A stretch of DNA of 53,378 nucleotides from Actinomycetes bacterium (GTDB lineage: Bacteria > Actinomycetota > Acidimicrobiia > Acidimicrobiales > Ilumatobacteraceae). The notes beneath the pieces are model-generated. The model was not told the DNA's origin and searched no databases. It saw nothing but the letters and a program-made list of their open reading frames with translations. The DNA lies in the NCBI GenBank assembly GCA_025360105.1, contig JANYCT010000019.1, forward strand, positions 1 to 53,378, read 5' to 3'. Shown here piece by piece: positions 8,258 through 15,682 of this stretch (position 1 is its first letter; every line of letters starts with the position of its first letter). The position numbers were made by a program, and so were the translations under genes.

Positions 8258-8923
8258 GTGCAACGGCTCTATCCCCAACCCGGCGGACCTACTACGGCTC
8301 TCGAGGCCTATGGGGTCGATCGCCCGAGGGGTCTCGGCGGTCGCCCATGGATCGGCGTGTGCATGGTTGCGAGCGTTGATGGTTCCACCGTGCTGGCCGG
8401 TACATCCGGCGGACTATCCTGCGATGCCGATCGCGATGTGATGCTGACGCTGCGCGCGTTGGCCGATGTGATCATCGTCGGGGCGGGCACCGTGCGCTCC
8501 GAGGGGTACGCCAAGCCAGCCAAGCCAGCCCAGCGGATCGGGGTGGTCAGTCGCACGGGCCAGGTCGACACACGTTCGGCACTTTTCGCCAGCGGTGCCG
8601 GATTCCTGATTCTGCCCGAGAACGCCCCCGCCACCAATATCGAATCGGTGCGCGCAGGGATCGACGAGATCGACCTCGGCGCAGCGATGCGTTTGCTCCC
8701 CGGCGCACCCTTTTTCGTCCACGCCGAGGGCGGTCCATCACTGAACGCTGCGCTCGCCGCGGCCGACCTGATCGATGAGATGAACCTCACGATCTCGCCG
8801 CAACTAATCGGTGGTTCAGGGCCACGGGTCGTGAGCCATGCCCCCGATGTGCGCACGCCACTTCGCCTCGTACATCTGCTCGAATCAGAGGACTTCCTGT
8901 TCAGTCGATATATCCGGCTCTAA
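8258..8923 (+). CDS. RibD C-terminal-like (pyrimidine/dihydrofolate reductase fold) reductase
   Basis: A 221-residue stand-alone RibD_C domain protein, an actinobacterial family often annotated pyrimidine reductase. Residues 30-45 read WIGVCMVASVDGS, the substrate strand of the DHFR-like fold. ADVIIVGAGTVRSEGY (near 70) and FVHAEGGPSLNAAL (near 150) form the NADPH-binding loops, as in RibG. It lacks the deaminase domain, so it alone would catalyse only an NAD(P)H reduction, either in riboflavin synthesis or on an unknown substrate. The start is GTG at 8258 with no Shine-Dalgarno. It ends convergently against nrdR with 53 bp between; that gap holds a doubled cacggtgccag. Confidence 0.85.
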   Translation: MQRLYPQPGGPTTALEAYGVDRPRGLGGRPWIGVCMVASVDGSTVLAGTSGGLSCDADRDVMLTLRALADVIIVGAGTVRSEGYAKPAKPAQRIGVVSRTGQVDTRSALFASGAGFLILPENAPATNIESVRAGIDEIDLGAAMRLLPGAPFFVHAEGGPSLNAALAAADLIDEMNLTISPQLIGGSGPRVVSHAPDVRTPLRLVHLLESEDFLFSRYIRL

Positions 8924-8976
8924 CGGCGCTCTGCCAACACGGTGCCAGCACGGTGCCAGCTGCGGGCCGCCGGACG

Positions 8977-9441
8977 TCAGTTGCGTTCGGTCTGCAGCTT
9001 CTGCAGGAGCTGAAGCTCTTGGGCGAAATCGAGTGCGGCATCGAAGTTCTTGTAGACGCTGGCAAAGCGGAGATACGCAACTTCGTCGAGTTCGCGCAGG
9101 CGATCGAGCACCGCAAGTCCAACGACTGCGGTCGACACCTCATTGCCGTGCATTCGAGCTTCGTCCTCGACGGATTCTGACAGTGACTCGATCTGCTCGG
9201 CCGATACCGGCCTGCCTTTGCATGCAGCGCGCACCCCAGCGGTCAACTTGGCTCGATCGAACAACTCGCGCCCACCATGGGTCTTGACAACCGTGAGCGG
9301 CTGTTCCTCGAGGCGCTCGAACGTGGTGAAGCGGTGCGCGCACAACGGACACAACCGTCGTCGGCGAACGGCACAGCCCTCGTCGGCAACGCGTGAGTCG
9401 ATGACCTTGGTGTCGTCGGCGTGGCAGGACGGGCAGTACAT
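8977..9441 (-). CDS. nrdR: Transcriptional repressor NrdR
   Basis: A 154-residue NrdR: a zinc ribbon with CPSC (3-6) and CPLC (about 31-34), the DSR and R-R-R-R basic stretch between them, then an ATP-cone domain (VVKTHGGRELFDRAKL to VAYLRFASVYKNF). NrdR senses ATP/dATP and represses ribonucleotide reductase genes through tandem NrdR boxes. Boxes of that type lie upstream of nrdJ at 5521-5578, so target and regulator are neighbours. The start at 9441 gives the canonical M-x-C-P-x-C N-terminus; an ATG six codons upstream (9459) is also possible. It follows the LysM gene by 24 bp, a pair conserved in mycobacteria (Rv2719c-Rv2718c). Confidence 0.95.
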   Translation of the reverse strand: MYCPSCHADDTKVIDSRVADEGCAVRRRRLCPLCAHRFTTFERLEEQPLTVVKTHGGRELFDRAKLTAGVRAACKGRPVSAEQIESLSESVEDEARMHGNEVSTAVVGLAVLDRLRELDEVAYLRFASVYKNFDAALDFAQELQLLQKLQTERN

Positions 9442-9465
9442 CGCCGTCAGGTTAGTCATGAATGT

Positions 9466-9903
9466 CTACGGCAGTCTCAGCACCTGTCCGGATCGCACCG
9501 TTGCACCACCATTGGCGTACACGAGCGAATCGACATAGCCGCTCAGGTTCTTCCCGCCATGGAAGCGCCGCGCCAGACTCCACAGGGTGTCGCCCGGCTG
9601 CACAATGTAGGTGAGCGCAGCGCCCGCAGTCGATTGGGCGACCACCGGCATCGCTGCAGGAACCGCAGATGCGACCCCTGCAGCGGCCGGGGAACTTGCC
9701 GGGCGGATCACGGAAGTGGAGGCAGGTACACCCCCGTGATCCGCCAGAACGATTCGCACGCCCACAACGACGAGCGCAATGAAGGCCACGAGCAGCATCG
9801 CCACCAGCAGACGCCGACGCACATAGACCGAGTGCGCCGGCCGGACGGCCCCAAAGCGCACCTCGATCTCGCCGAATCCTGACGGGAATAGTGTTGCAGT
9901 CAT
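9466..9903 (-). CDS. LysM-domain membrane-anchored protein, SOS-regulated (ChiZ-like position)
   Basis: A 145-residue protein with a cytoplasmic N-terminus of about 30 residues, one membrane helix (about 32-54), an Ala/Pro/Ser linker and a C-terminal LysM domain (97-145, YIVQPGDTLWSLARRF to SGQVLRLP) that should bind peptidoglycan outside the membrane. It sits divergent from lexA and just before nrdR, the same place as the mycobacterial DNA-damage-induced cell division inhibitor Rv2719c/ChiZ. A role in pausing division after DNA damage is therefore a reasonable inference, although no hydrolase domain is visible. Its promoter (10024-9995) has the perfect LexA box in the spacer. A good AGGAG lies 6 nt before the ATG at 9903. 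Confidence 0.88.
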   Translation of the reverse strand: MTATLFPSGFGEIEVRFGAVRPAHSVYVRRRLLVAMLLVAFIALVVVGVRIVLADHGGVPASTSVIRPASSPAAAGVASAVPAAMPVVAQSTAGAALTYIVQPGDTLWSLARRFHGGKNLSGYVDSLVYANGGATVRSGQVLRLP

Positions 9904-9980
9904 GGAAGCTCCTGGTGTGCGGTGTTTGCTTGGCTGCGTGAGAACACGCAGCGGGCAGACGACTCGATCGCATGTTCGGC

Positions 9981-10084
9981 GAACAGGCGTACGTAGTGTG
10001 CCACGAACAATCGTTCGATGTCAACCATGGATCGAACAAATGTTTCCAGAACGAATGTTTGACTTTATCATCGAACACTCGTAC
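9981..10084. promoter_or_regulatory. Array of five LexA (SOS) box-like sites between the LysM gene and lexA
   Basis: The actinobacterial SOS box is GAAC-N4-GTTC. One perfect copy, extended to CGAACAATCGTTCG, is at 10004-10017. Four copies have one mismatch in the right half: GAAC-aggc-GTAC (9981-9992), GAAC-aaat-GTTT (10034-10045), GAAC-gaat-GTTT (10049-10060) and GAAC-actc-GTAC (10073-10084). All are in the same orientation, with centres 24, 29, 15 and 24 bp apart. A further TGTTC-GGC-GAACA palindrome overlaps the first (9973-9985). Confidence 0.8.
9995..10024 (-). promoter_or_regulatory. Predicted LysM gene promoter with LexA box in the spacer
   Basis: Minus-strand TTGACA (10024-10019), an 18-bp spacer, and CACACT (10000-9995). 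The perfect LexA box (10005-10016) fills the spacer, so bound LexA would exclude RNA polymerase. The leader is about 85 nt. Confidence 0.55.
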
Positions 10085-10087
10085 GCT
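10059..10087 (+). promoter_or_regulatory. Predicted lexA promoter, possibly leaderless
   Basis: TTGACT (10059-10064), a 17-bp spacer, and TACGCT (10082-10087). The lexA ATG at 10094 starts 7 nt downstream, where transcription would initiate, so the transcript may lack a leader. The fifth LexA box (10073-10084) overlaps the spacer and -10. Confidence 0.55.
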
Positions 10088-10093
10088 GGCGGC

Positions 10094-10726
10094 ATGAACG
10101 ATGTCCTTCTCACTGCCCGGCAACGTCAGATCCTCGACGTGATCGAGCAGAACATGCAAGATCGCGGCTACCCCCCGTCGGTGCGCGAGATCGGTGAAGC
10201 CGTTGGGCTCACATCACCGTCCACAGTGCACAGCCACCTCGCCTCGCTCGAGCGACTCGGGTATCTTCGGCGTGATCCCACCAAGCCGCGCGCACTCGAG
10301 GTTCGCTTCGATCCCAACTCCGGCATTGCCATGGAACGTCGGCCGGTGCGTCATATCCCGCTCGTGGGCGATGTTGCTGCTGGCACCGACGTGTTGGCGC
10401 AAGAAAATGTCGAAGAACTGCTCCCCATGCCCACCGATTTCACCGGCGATGGCGATCTGTTCATGCTGCGCGTTCGCGGTGACAGCATGATCGACGTCGG
10501 CATTCTCGATGGCGACTTCGTCGTCGTGCACCAGCAAGCAACAGCGAACAACGGCGACATCGTCATCGCTGGCATCCCCGGCGAAGAAGGCACTGTCAAG
10601 ACCTATCAGCGCAAAGGTTCCACCGTCACGTTGCTGCCAGCAAACGCTCGCTTGTCGCCAATGGTGTTCCCCGCCGATCAGGTTGAAATCTTTGGCCGCG
10701 TCGTCACCGTGATGCGCCGCCTCTGA
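10094..10726 (+). CDS. lexA: SOS repressor LexA
   Basis: A 210-residue LexA. Residues 1-70 form the winged-helix DNA-binding domain (LTARQRQILDVI, YPPSVREIGEAVGLTSPSTVHSHL, GYLRRDP). The self-cleavage site is Ala96-Gly97 (GDVAAGTD). The serine/lysine dyad is Ser131 (RGDSMID) and Lys169 (GTVKTYQR). RecA* stimulates self-cleavage and derepresses the regulon. The open frame extends upstream to 9902, but that part crosses the LexA-box array and is not protein-like; the ATG at 10094 gives the family N-terminus. Five box-like sites upstream indicate strong autoregulation shared with the divergent LysM gene. Confidence 0.97.
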   Translation: MNDVLLTARQRQILDVIEQNMQDRGYPPSVREIGEAVGLTSPSTVHSHLASLERLGYLRRDPTKPRALEVRFDPNSGIAMERRPVRHIPLVGDVAAGTDVLAQENVEELLPMPTDFTGDGDLFMLRVRGDSMIDVGILDGDFVVVHQQATANNGDIVIAGIPGEEGTVKTYQRKGSTVTLLPANARLSPMVFPADQVEIFGRVVTVMRRL

Positions 10727-10748
10727 GCGAACGCATGCCGAGAGCCCA

Positions 10749-11519
10749 TTACCCGGTTGTCGCAGGCGGTTCCGGCGGGCGGGGTGGCTCCCATGAGGGT
10801 GGCGCAAACGGTGCTCCAGCCGGCGGGCGCGCTGTATCCAGTGGCGGCTCAGTCTGTTGCGAGATCCACGAGGGTTCGGTGCCGAACGGAGTAGGGGGCA
10901 GTGGCGTGACCGGAACGGCCTTGCGACGCACTCCCAGAATGATAAGTACGCCGCCGACGACGAGTCCGGCGACGGCAATACCCAACGCAATCATTCGTTG
11001 TTGCTCGTAGTCACCCTTCGGGTCGCGACCGACCGCGATGGCGAAGTCGGTGTCATCGCTCTCGACTGTCAAGGTGTATGTAGCCGACTCGCTGAGCGTC
11101 AGCGTTCGGGTCGACGTACCGATGAATCCGCCAGCGTCATAGCTCGTGCCGGTGGAGCGCGTGAGTTGTACCTCGGAGCCGCCCGCATCGAGCAATGTCA
11201 ACGTGACTTGAGGCAATTCTTTGCCGGGGCGGCGGGCGTAGCTCGTTTCGGTGTTCGCACAATCACCTCGCAACGTGCCGATCTTGCCCTTGGTCTCGAT
11301 GAAGAACGTGAAGGTACCGGTGCCGGTGAAGTCGAACTGGGTGTCACATCCAACTGGTGCGCGTTGCAAACGGGTCACAGCGTCGGTGTAGAGCGAACTT
11401 GCGCGCACTGCGATGACCGCCCCCGTCACGACACCACCGAGGAGCACGAGCAATCCAATACCGAGCAGGCCCCTATGACGAGTCGGCTTCGTTGGCGGTG
11501 CTCCAGATTGATCGGACAT
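10749..11519 (-). CDS. Hypothetical two-helix membrane protein with proline-rich tail
   Basis: A 256-residue protein I cannot assign to a named family. A short basic N-terminus leads to a membrane helix (about 17-40), then an extracytoplasmic beta-rich domain of about 130 residues. That domain has two cysteines (C58 and C87 region, possibly a disulfide) and repeated Thr/Ser-rich strands such as GTGTFTFFIETKG and TRTLTLSESATYTLTVES. A second helix (about 177-198) is followed by a Pro-rich cytoplasmic tail. The fold resembles a small beta-sandwich sensor or adhesin. The start is ATG at 11519, overlapping the dapC stop (TGATG); a TTG one codon upstream is possible. Last gene of the long minus-strand run from the ABC importer; it ends 22 bp from lexA, convergently. 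Confidence 0.7.
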   Translation of the reverse strand: MSDQSGAPPTKPTRHRGLLGIGLLVLLGGVVTGAVIAVRASSLYTDAVTRLQRAPVGCDTQFDFTGTGTFTFFIETKGKIGTLRGDCANTETSYARRPGKELPQVTLTLLDAGGSEVQLTRSTGTSYDAGGFIGTSTRTLTLSESATYTLTVESDDTDFAIAVGRDPKGDYEQQRMIALGIAVAGLVVGGVLIILGVRRKAVPVTPLPPTPFGTEPSWISQQTEPPLDTARPPAGAPFAPPSWEPPRPPEPPATTG

Positions 11520-12628
11520 CAACGCAACCCTAGTCGTCGGGCCACCAGTTCAATTCGGTCCTCTGGCTGCACCACAGCGACGCGCACGTTCTGCGAACCT
11601 CCCGCACCGTAGAAATCCCCAGGGCTGACCAGCGCTCCGGCTGTTGCCGCCAGCCGCTCGGCGAACTTCCATCCGTCGTGAGCGTCGAACCACAAATAGA
11701 ACCCGCCGGCAGGCATCGCAATCTCCAGGCCCGACCACTGGGTGAGCGCGGACGCCATCCGTTCGAGCCGCCAGCGATAGCGATCGCGTTGCACCGCGAC
11801 ATGGTCGTCATCGCCCAGCGCGATAGCCGCTGCGGCCTGCACCGGCCCAGGTACGAGCATGCCGACATGCTTGCGGACCTCCTGCAAATAGGTGACCAGT
11901 TCGGCATCACCTGCGTAGAAGCCAACGCGCAGCCCAGCAAGGTTGGAGCGCTTCGACAACGAATGCACGACAATCACACCATCGAGTCCGCTCTCCAGGA
12001 TCGTCCGAGGCGGGCCGTCCCACGTGAACTCGATGTAACACTCGTCGCTGAAGATGGGTACGTCGTTGAGCCGGCCCCATGCGGCAACGGCATGCAGATC
12101 GTCAAGAGCCCCAGTGGGATTGTTGGGGCTATTCACCCACAGCATCAGTGCACGGGCAGCATCGACCGGCTCGATTGACGAAAGGTCCATCGAGCCGTCG
12201 GCCCGAGCCGCAACAGCAACGGCTCGACACCCAGCGAGCGTGGCACTCATCTCGTAGGTGGGATAAGCAACAGCGGGAAACAACACAGTGTCGCGTGACG
12301 GCGCGCGCAGCTTCAGCCACTGGGCCGTGGTGGCCACAAATTCCTTGGTGCCCACGCAGGCACCGATTTGGCCCACCGGCACGTCGACACCGAACCGACG
12401 CGACATCCACGCCTGGGCTGCGCGGCGCAACGGCTCGGTACCGATGCTCGGTGGATACCCCCGTTCCGCCTTCGATGACGACAACGCTGCGATCACGGCA
12501 TCGGGCGGAGCATCACATGGGGTGCCGATGGACAGGTCGACCAGACCACCGTCCATCGCCTCGCCAAGCGGCTTGAAACGATCGAGCCGATCGTAGGGGT
12601 ACGGAGGAGGGACGAAACCTGCAGTCAT
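11519..12628 (-). CDS. dapC: Succinyldiaminopimelate transaminase
   Basis: A 369-residue class I/II PLP aminotransferase. DLSIGTPCDAPPDAV and GYPPSIGTEPLRRA match actinobacterial DapC. NSPNNPTGALDD and SDECYIEF are the PLP-ring segments. HSLSKRSNLAGLRVGF holds the Schiff-base lysine (about residue 229), and QNVRVAVV near the end supplies the substrate-carboxylate arginine. It converts N-succinyl-2-amino-6-ketopimelate to N-succinyl-LL-diaminopimelate in the lysine and peptidoglycan pathway. dapF, acting two steps later, lies in the same operon. The gap to hflX is 20 bp, and its stop overlaps the next start. Distinguishing DapC from other class I aminotransferases rests on these N-terminal motifs and the dapF linkage. 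Confidence 0.85.
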   Translation of the reverse strand: MTAGFVPPPYPYDRLDRFKPLGEAMDGGLVDLSIGTPCDAPPDAVIAALSSSKAERGYPPSIGTEPLRRAAQAWMSRRFGVDVPVGQIGACVGTKEFVATTAQWLKLRAPSRDTVLFPAVAYPTYEMSATLAGCRAVAVAARADGSMDLSSIEPVDAARALMLWVNSPNNPTGALDDLHAVAAWGRLNDVPIFSDECYIEFTWDGPPRTILESGLDGVIVVHSLSKRSNLAGLRVGFYAGDAELVTYLQEVRKHVGMLVPGPVQAAAAIALGDDDHVAVQRDRYRWRLERMASALTQWSGLEIAMPAGGFYLWFDAHDGWKFAERLAATAGALVSPGDFYGAGGSQNVRVAVVQPEDRIELVARRLGLR

Positions 12629-12648
12629 GATGCCTCCATGCTCGCCGA

Positions 12649-13950
12649 TCAGGACCCGTGAACCACAAACTGATCGAGCCGACCAGCCGAGGCACCCGCC
12701 AGACGTGCCCGAATTCGCATGCCATCGGGCTCGTTTGCGGTAGAGATGACCTCACCTTCGCGGTGCACGGCAGCAACGATGTCGCCACGGTCGTAGGGCA
12801 CGAGCAACTCGACCACCTTGGCCAGAGCGCGCAGGCGATCGGCCACGGTCTGAAGGAACTCAGGGATGCCGTCACCGGTCATCGCACTGAGCGCCACCGA
12901 ACCTTCGTGTTGGCCGACCAGGCGTTCGCCATTGACCGGATCGAGATCGGTCTTGTTGAACGCCAGCAGTTCGGGTACGTCGAGCGCGTCGATCTCGCCA
13001 AGCACCTTACGCACCGCGGCGATCTCGCCCTCGGGATCGGGAGCGCTGGAGTCGACGACGTGCACCAAGAAGTCGGCATCGCGCACCACTTCGAGCGTGC
13101 TCTTGAACGCCTGCACGAGCCCGTGTGGCAGGCGGCGGATGAAGCCGACCGTGTCGGTGAGTAAAACCGGCTCGCCGCCCGGTAACGCCAGCCGACGAGT
13201 GGTGGGGTCGAGCGTCGCGAAGAGGCGATCCTCAACCAGTACACCAGCTTGCGTGAGCCGGTTGAGCAACGTGGATTTACCCGCGTTCGTGTAGCCGACG
13301 ATGGTGACCGTGCCGAGGCCGCTCTTGCTGCGGCCCTTGCGCTGCAACTGACGTGTGTGCTGAAGGTCGATGAGGTCGCGTTCGAGTTTGGAGATACGAC
13401 CCATGATGCGTCGACGATCGACTTCGAGCTTGGTCTCGCCCGGGCCACGCGTACCGATGCCCGCGCCCTGTTGCGACAGATTGCCGGCTATGCCGCGACG
13501 CAGGCGCGGGAGTCGATAGCGCAACAGCGCGAGCTCCACCTGGGCCTTGCCCTCGAGCGTGTGCGCGTTCTGAGCGAAGATGTCGAGAATGACGGCGGTG
13601 CGGTCGATGGCGGTTCGGCCGAGGTTCTTCTCCAGGTTGTACTGCTGCGCGGGTGCGAGTTCGTTGTCGAACACCACGGTGTCGGCATCGACGGCGAGAC
13701 ACAGCTCGCGAAGTTCGTCGACCTTGCCCTTGCCGATGAACCAGGTGTGATCGGGTGTATCGCGCCGCTGCGTCATCCGCCCGACCTCGTCTGCACCGGC
13801 GGTATCGATGAGCAACGAGAGTTCATCAAGGCTGGCGTCCATTTCCTCCTCGGTGTGACCGTGCAGGATCACGCCGACGAGCACAATACGCTCACGCTTG
13901 GTGCGCTCGATGAGCGTTGCACCAAGAGCCTCCTGGTACGGAGTGGACAT
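12649..13950 (-). CDS. hflX: Ribosome-associated GTPase HflX
   Basis: A 433-residue HflX. The N-terminal ribosome-binding domain includes DHTWFIGKGKVDELRE and VVFDNELAPAQQYNLE. A helical linker has RRGIAGNLSQQGAGIGTRGPGETKLE followed by a coiled-coil-like basic segment (ISKLERDLIDLQ). The GTPase domain starts near residue 215: G1 GYTNAGKST, G2 LFATLDPTTR, G3 DTVGF, G4 NKTD, G5 SAMTGDG. HflX rescues stalled or heat-damaged ribosomes by splitting subunits. It sits 11 bp after dapF and 20 bp before dapC, in the actinobacterial miaB-miaA-dapF-hflX order. The start at 13950 matches the family length. Confidence 0.96.
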   Translation of the reverse strand: MSTPYQEALGATLIERTKRERIVLVGVILHGHTEEEMDASLDELSLLIDTAGADEVGRMTQRRDTPDHTWFIGKGKVDELRELCLAVDADTVVFDNELAPAQQYNLEKNLGRTAIDRTAVILDIFAQNAHTLEGKAQVELALLRYRLPRLRRGIAGNLSQQGAGIGTRGPGETKLEVDRRRIMGRISKLERDLIDLQHTRQLQRKGRSKSGLGTVTIVGYTNAGKSTLLNRLTQAGVLVEDRLFATLDPTTRRLALPGGEPVLLTDTVGFIRRLPHGLVQAFKSTLEVVRDADFLVHVVDSSAPDPEGEIAAVRKVLGEIDALDVPELLAFNKTDLDPVNGERLVGQHEGSVALSAMTGDGIPEFLQTVADRLRALAKVVELLVPYDRGDIVAAVHREGEVISTANEPDGMRIRARLAGASAGRLDQFVVHGS

Positions 13951-13961
13951 CGCGCTCCTCT

Positions 13962-14780
13962 CTACAGTTCGTTCGGCAGCGGAAGCTGCATCCGTGCAAC
14001 GAGCACTGCCGGGCCAACCAGCGTGACGTGTCCCTGCTCGGGTTCGTTCAGCCGTACTGTGGCATCGCCGCCGTCCATATGCACGAGAATTTCGCCGCGT
14101 TCAGGTGTGGCCAGACCCCAATGCGCCGCGGCCCACGCGCTGGCGCACGCACCCGTGCCACACGCCTGGGTGATTCCGGCACCGCGTTCATGCACGCGCA
14201 TCGTGATGCCGTGCACCTCGGGCCCGGGCTCGACAATTTCGAGGTTCACATGTGGCACCATCAAGCCGAGGCTGAGCAGATCGATGATAGCCACATCTTC
14301 TACGCCGACGACGGTGTGGGGATTGCCCACGCTGAGGTGCCGAACCGGACGCGCCGGATCGGCACCGATCGCCGCCCAACCATGCGGTTCGTCGAGATCG
14401 TCGACCGCGCCCATACTGACGCTGGCCTGCACCGTGACGGCATCAACCGGGTTCACCGCGACGGTGCGAACGCCAGCGTCGGTGTGCACCGTATAGCTGA
14501 CGTTGCCCGCACGACCCTGCGCGTCGTAGGCCGCCTGAGCGAGACAGCGAATACCATTGCCGCTCATCTCGGCTCGACTGCCATCGGCGTTGTGGAGCAC
14601 CATCGAGAGTTCGTCGCGACCCACGATGGTGAGCAGCAGAAGCCCGTCGGCGCCGACGCCCGTGCGACGCTCGCACCACGCGATCGCCAGCTGTGCCCAC
14701 GGCGCGCCAGCTTCCATCTGCGCTGTGTCGCAGACGAGGAAATCGTTGCCGAGTCCGTGGTGCTTGGTGAGAGTGATCAT
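13962..14780 (-). CDS. dapF: Diaminopimelate epimerase
   Basis: A 272-residue DapF, which interconverts LL- and meso-diaminopimelate for lysine and peptidoglycan. The N-terminus KHHGLGNDFLV is diagnostic. The two catalytic cysteines are C79 in SGNGIRC and C207 in QACGTGACAS, each beside its substrate-binding loop; GNPHTVV (about 152-158) is the conserved inter-domain motif. The ATG at 14780 overlaps the miaA stop as ATGA. dapC, 1.3 kb downstream, encodes an earlier step of the same pathway. Confidence 0.97.
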   Translation of the reverse strand: MITLTKHHGLGNDFLVCDTAQMEAGAPWAQLAIAWCERRTGVGADGLLLLTIVGRDELSMVLHNADGSRAEMSGNGIRCLAQAAYDAQGRAGNVSYTVHTDAGVRTVAVNPVDAVTVQASVSMGAVDDLDEPHGWAAIGADPARPVRHLSVGNPHTVVGVEDVAIIDLLSLGLMVPHVNLEIVEPGPEVHGITMRVHERGAGITQACGTGACASAWAAAHWGLATPERGEILVHMDGGDATVRLNEPEQGHVTLVGPAVLVARMQLPLPNEL

Positions 14781-15682
14781 GACAGTTGCCGCCGCACGAC
14801 GGGAAGCACTTCGGCGACCGGGTCGGCGGTGATGTCAACCCACTGTATGCGAGGGTCGCGACGGAACCACCGCTCTTGTCGAACAGCGAACTGACGCGTG
14901 CGCAGGATGATCTCGTCGACCGCGTGTGCGATGCTGCCCCCACTCTCGAGCGCCACGATGAGTTCGCGATAGCCCAGCGCCTGGCGCGCGGTGCGCGACA
15001 CGCCGCCCGGTCGAGCGAGCAAACCCTGCACCTCGGCAAGCAGGCCAAGCTCCATCATTCGGTGCACACGCTGCGCGATGCGCTTGGTCAGCTGGTCGCG
15101 CGACCAACGCAGGCCGACCTGAACCGTGTCTATCGCCGGATAGGCATCGGCGCCCGGACCGAAGCTGCTGAACGCGCGACCGCTGCCTCGGCATACTTCG
15201 AGAGCGCGCACGATTCGCCGCTGGTTGCCTGGCTCGATCTTGGCCGCAGCAGCCGGGTCGAGTTCTCGGAGCTGCAGAAAGAGCGCGTCGATGTCGGACT
15301 CGGCTTCAAGCCGCGCGCGAATCTCGGGCCACTCCCCCGGCAACGTGAAGTTGTCAATGACTGCGGTGAGATACATACCGGTTCCGGCGACCAGCACAGC
15401 GGTGTTGGTGCGCGAAGCGATATCGGCCAGCGCGGCGCGGGCCGCTCTCTGGAACTCGGCTACGGTGAACTGGTCACCCGGATCGACGAGATCGATGCAG
15501 TGATGCGGCACCGCACGCTGATCGTCGGGTGTCGGTTTGGCGGTGCCGATGTCCATACCGCGGTACACCTGCATCGCGTCGAAGGCAATGATCTCGACAT
15601 CGCCGCGTTCGGCAGCCAGAGCCATCGCCACGTCGCTCTTGCCGCTCGCGGTGGGCCCGAGGATGACGATCTGGTGCGTCAG
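14777..15682 (-). CDS. miaA: tRNA dimethylallyltransferase MiaA, apparently CTG-initiated
   Basis: MiaA transfers a dimethylallyl group to A37 of tRNAs reading UNN codons, the step before MiaB. Motifs: P-loop GPTASGKS (about 9-16), FDAMQVYRGMDIGTAKP, the substrate loop GTGMYLTAVID, and the C-terminal RQFAVRQERWFRRDP. The conserved part starts with THQIVILGPT. The only start-like codon close to it is CTG at 15682, which overlaps the miaB stop as CTGA, with GGTGGT about 7 nt upstream. The nearest ATG (15793) would add 37 residues read out of frame through miaB and looks non-protein. About 301 residues from CTG, the family norm. Confidence 0.93.
   Translation of the reverse strand: MTHQIVILGPTASGKSDVAMALAAERGDVEIIAFDAMQVYRGMDIGTAKPTPDDQRAVPHHCIDLVDPGDQFTVAEFQRAARAALADIASRTNTAVLVAGTGMYLTAVIDNFTLPGEWPEIRARLEAESDIDALFLQLRELDPAAAAKIEPGNQRRIVRALEVCRGSGRAFSSFGPGADAYPAIDTVQVGLRWSRDQLTKRIAQRVHRMMELGLLAEVQGLLARPGGVSRTARQALGYRELIVALESGGSIAHAVDEIILRTRQFAVRQERWFRRDPRIQWVDITADPVAEVLPVVRRQLS

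Noticed and set aside
9902-10093. N-terminal extension of LexA
   Set aside because: The frame is open, but the segment coincides with the promoter and LexA-box array, and the extra residues do not resemble LexA.
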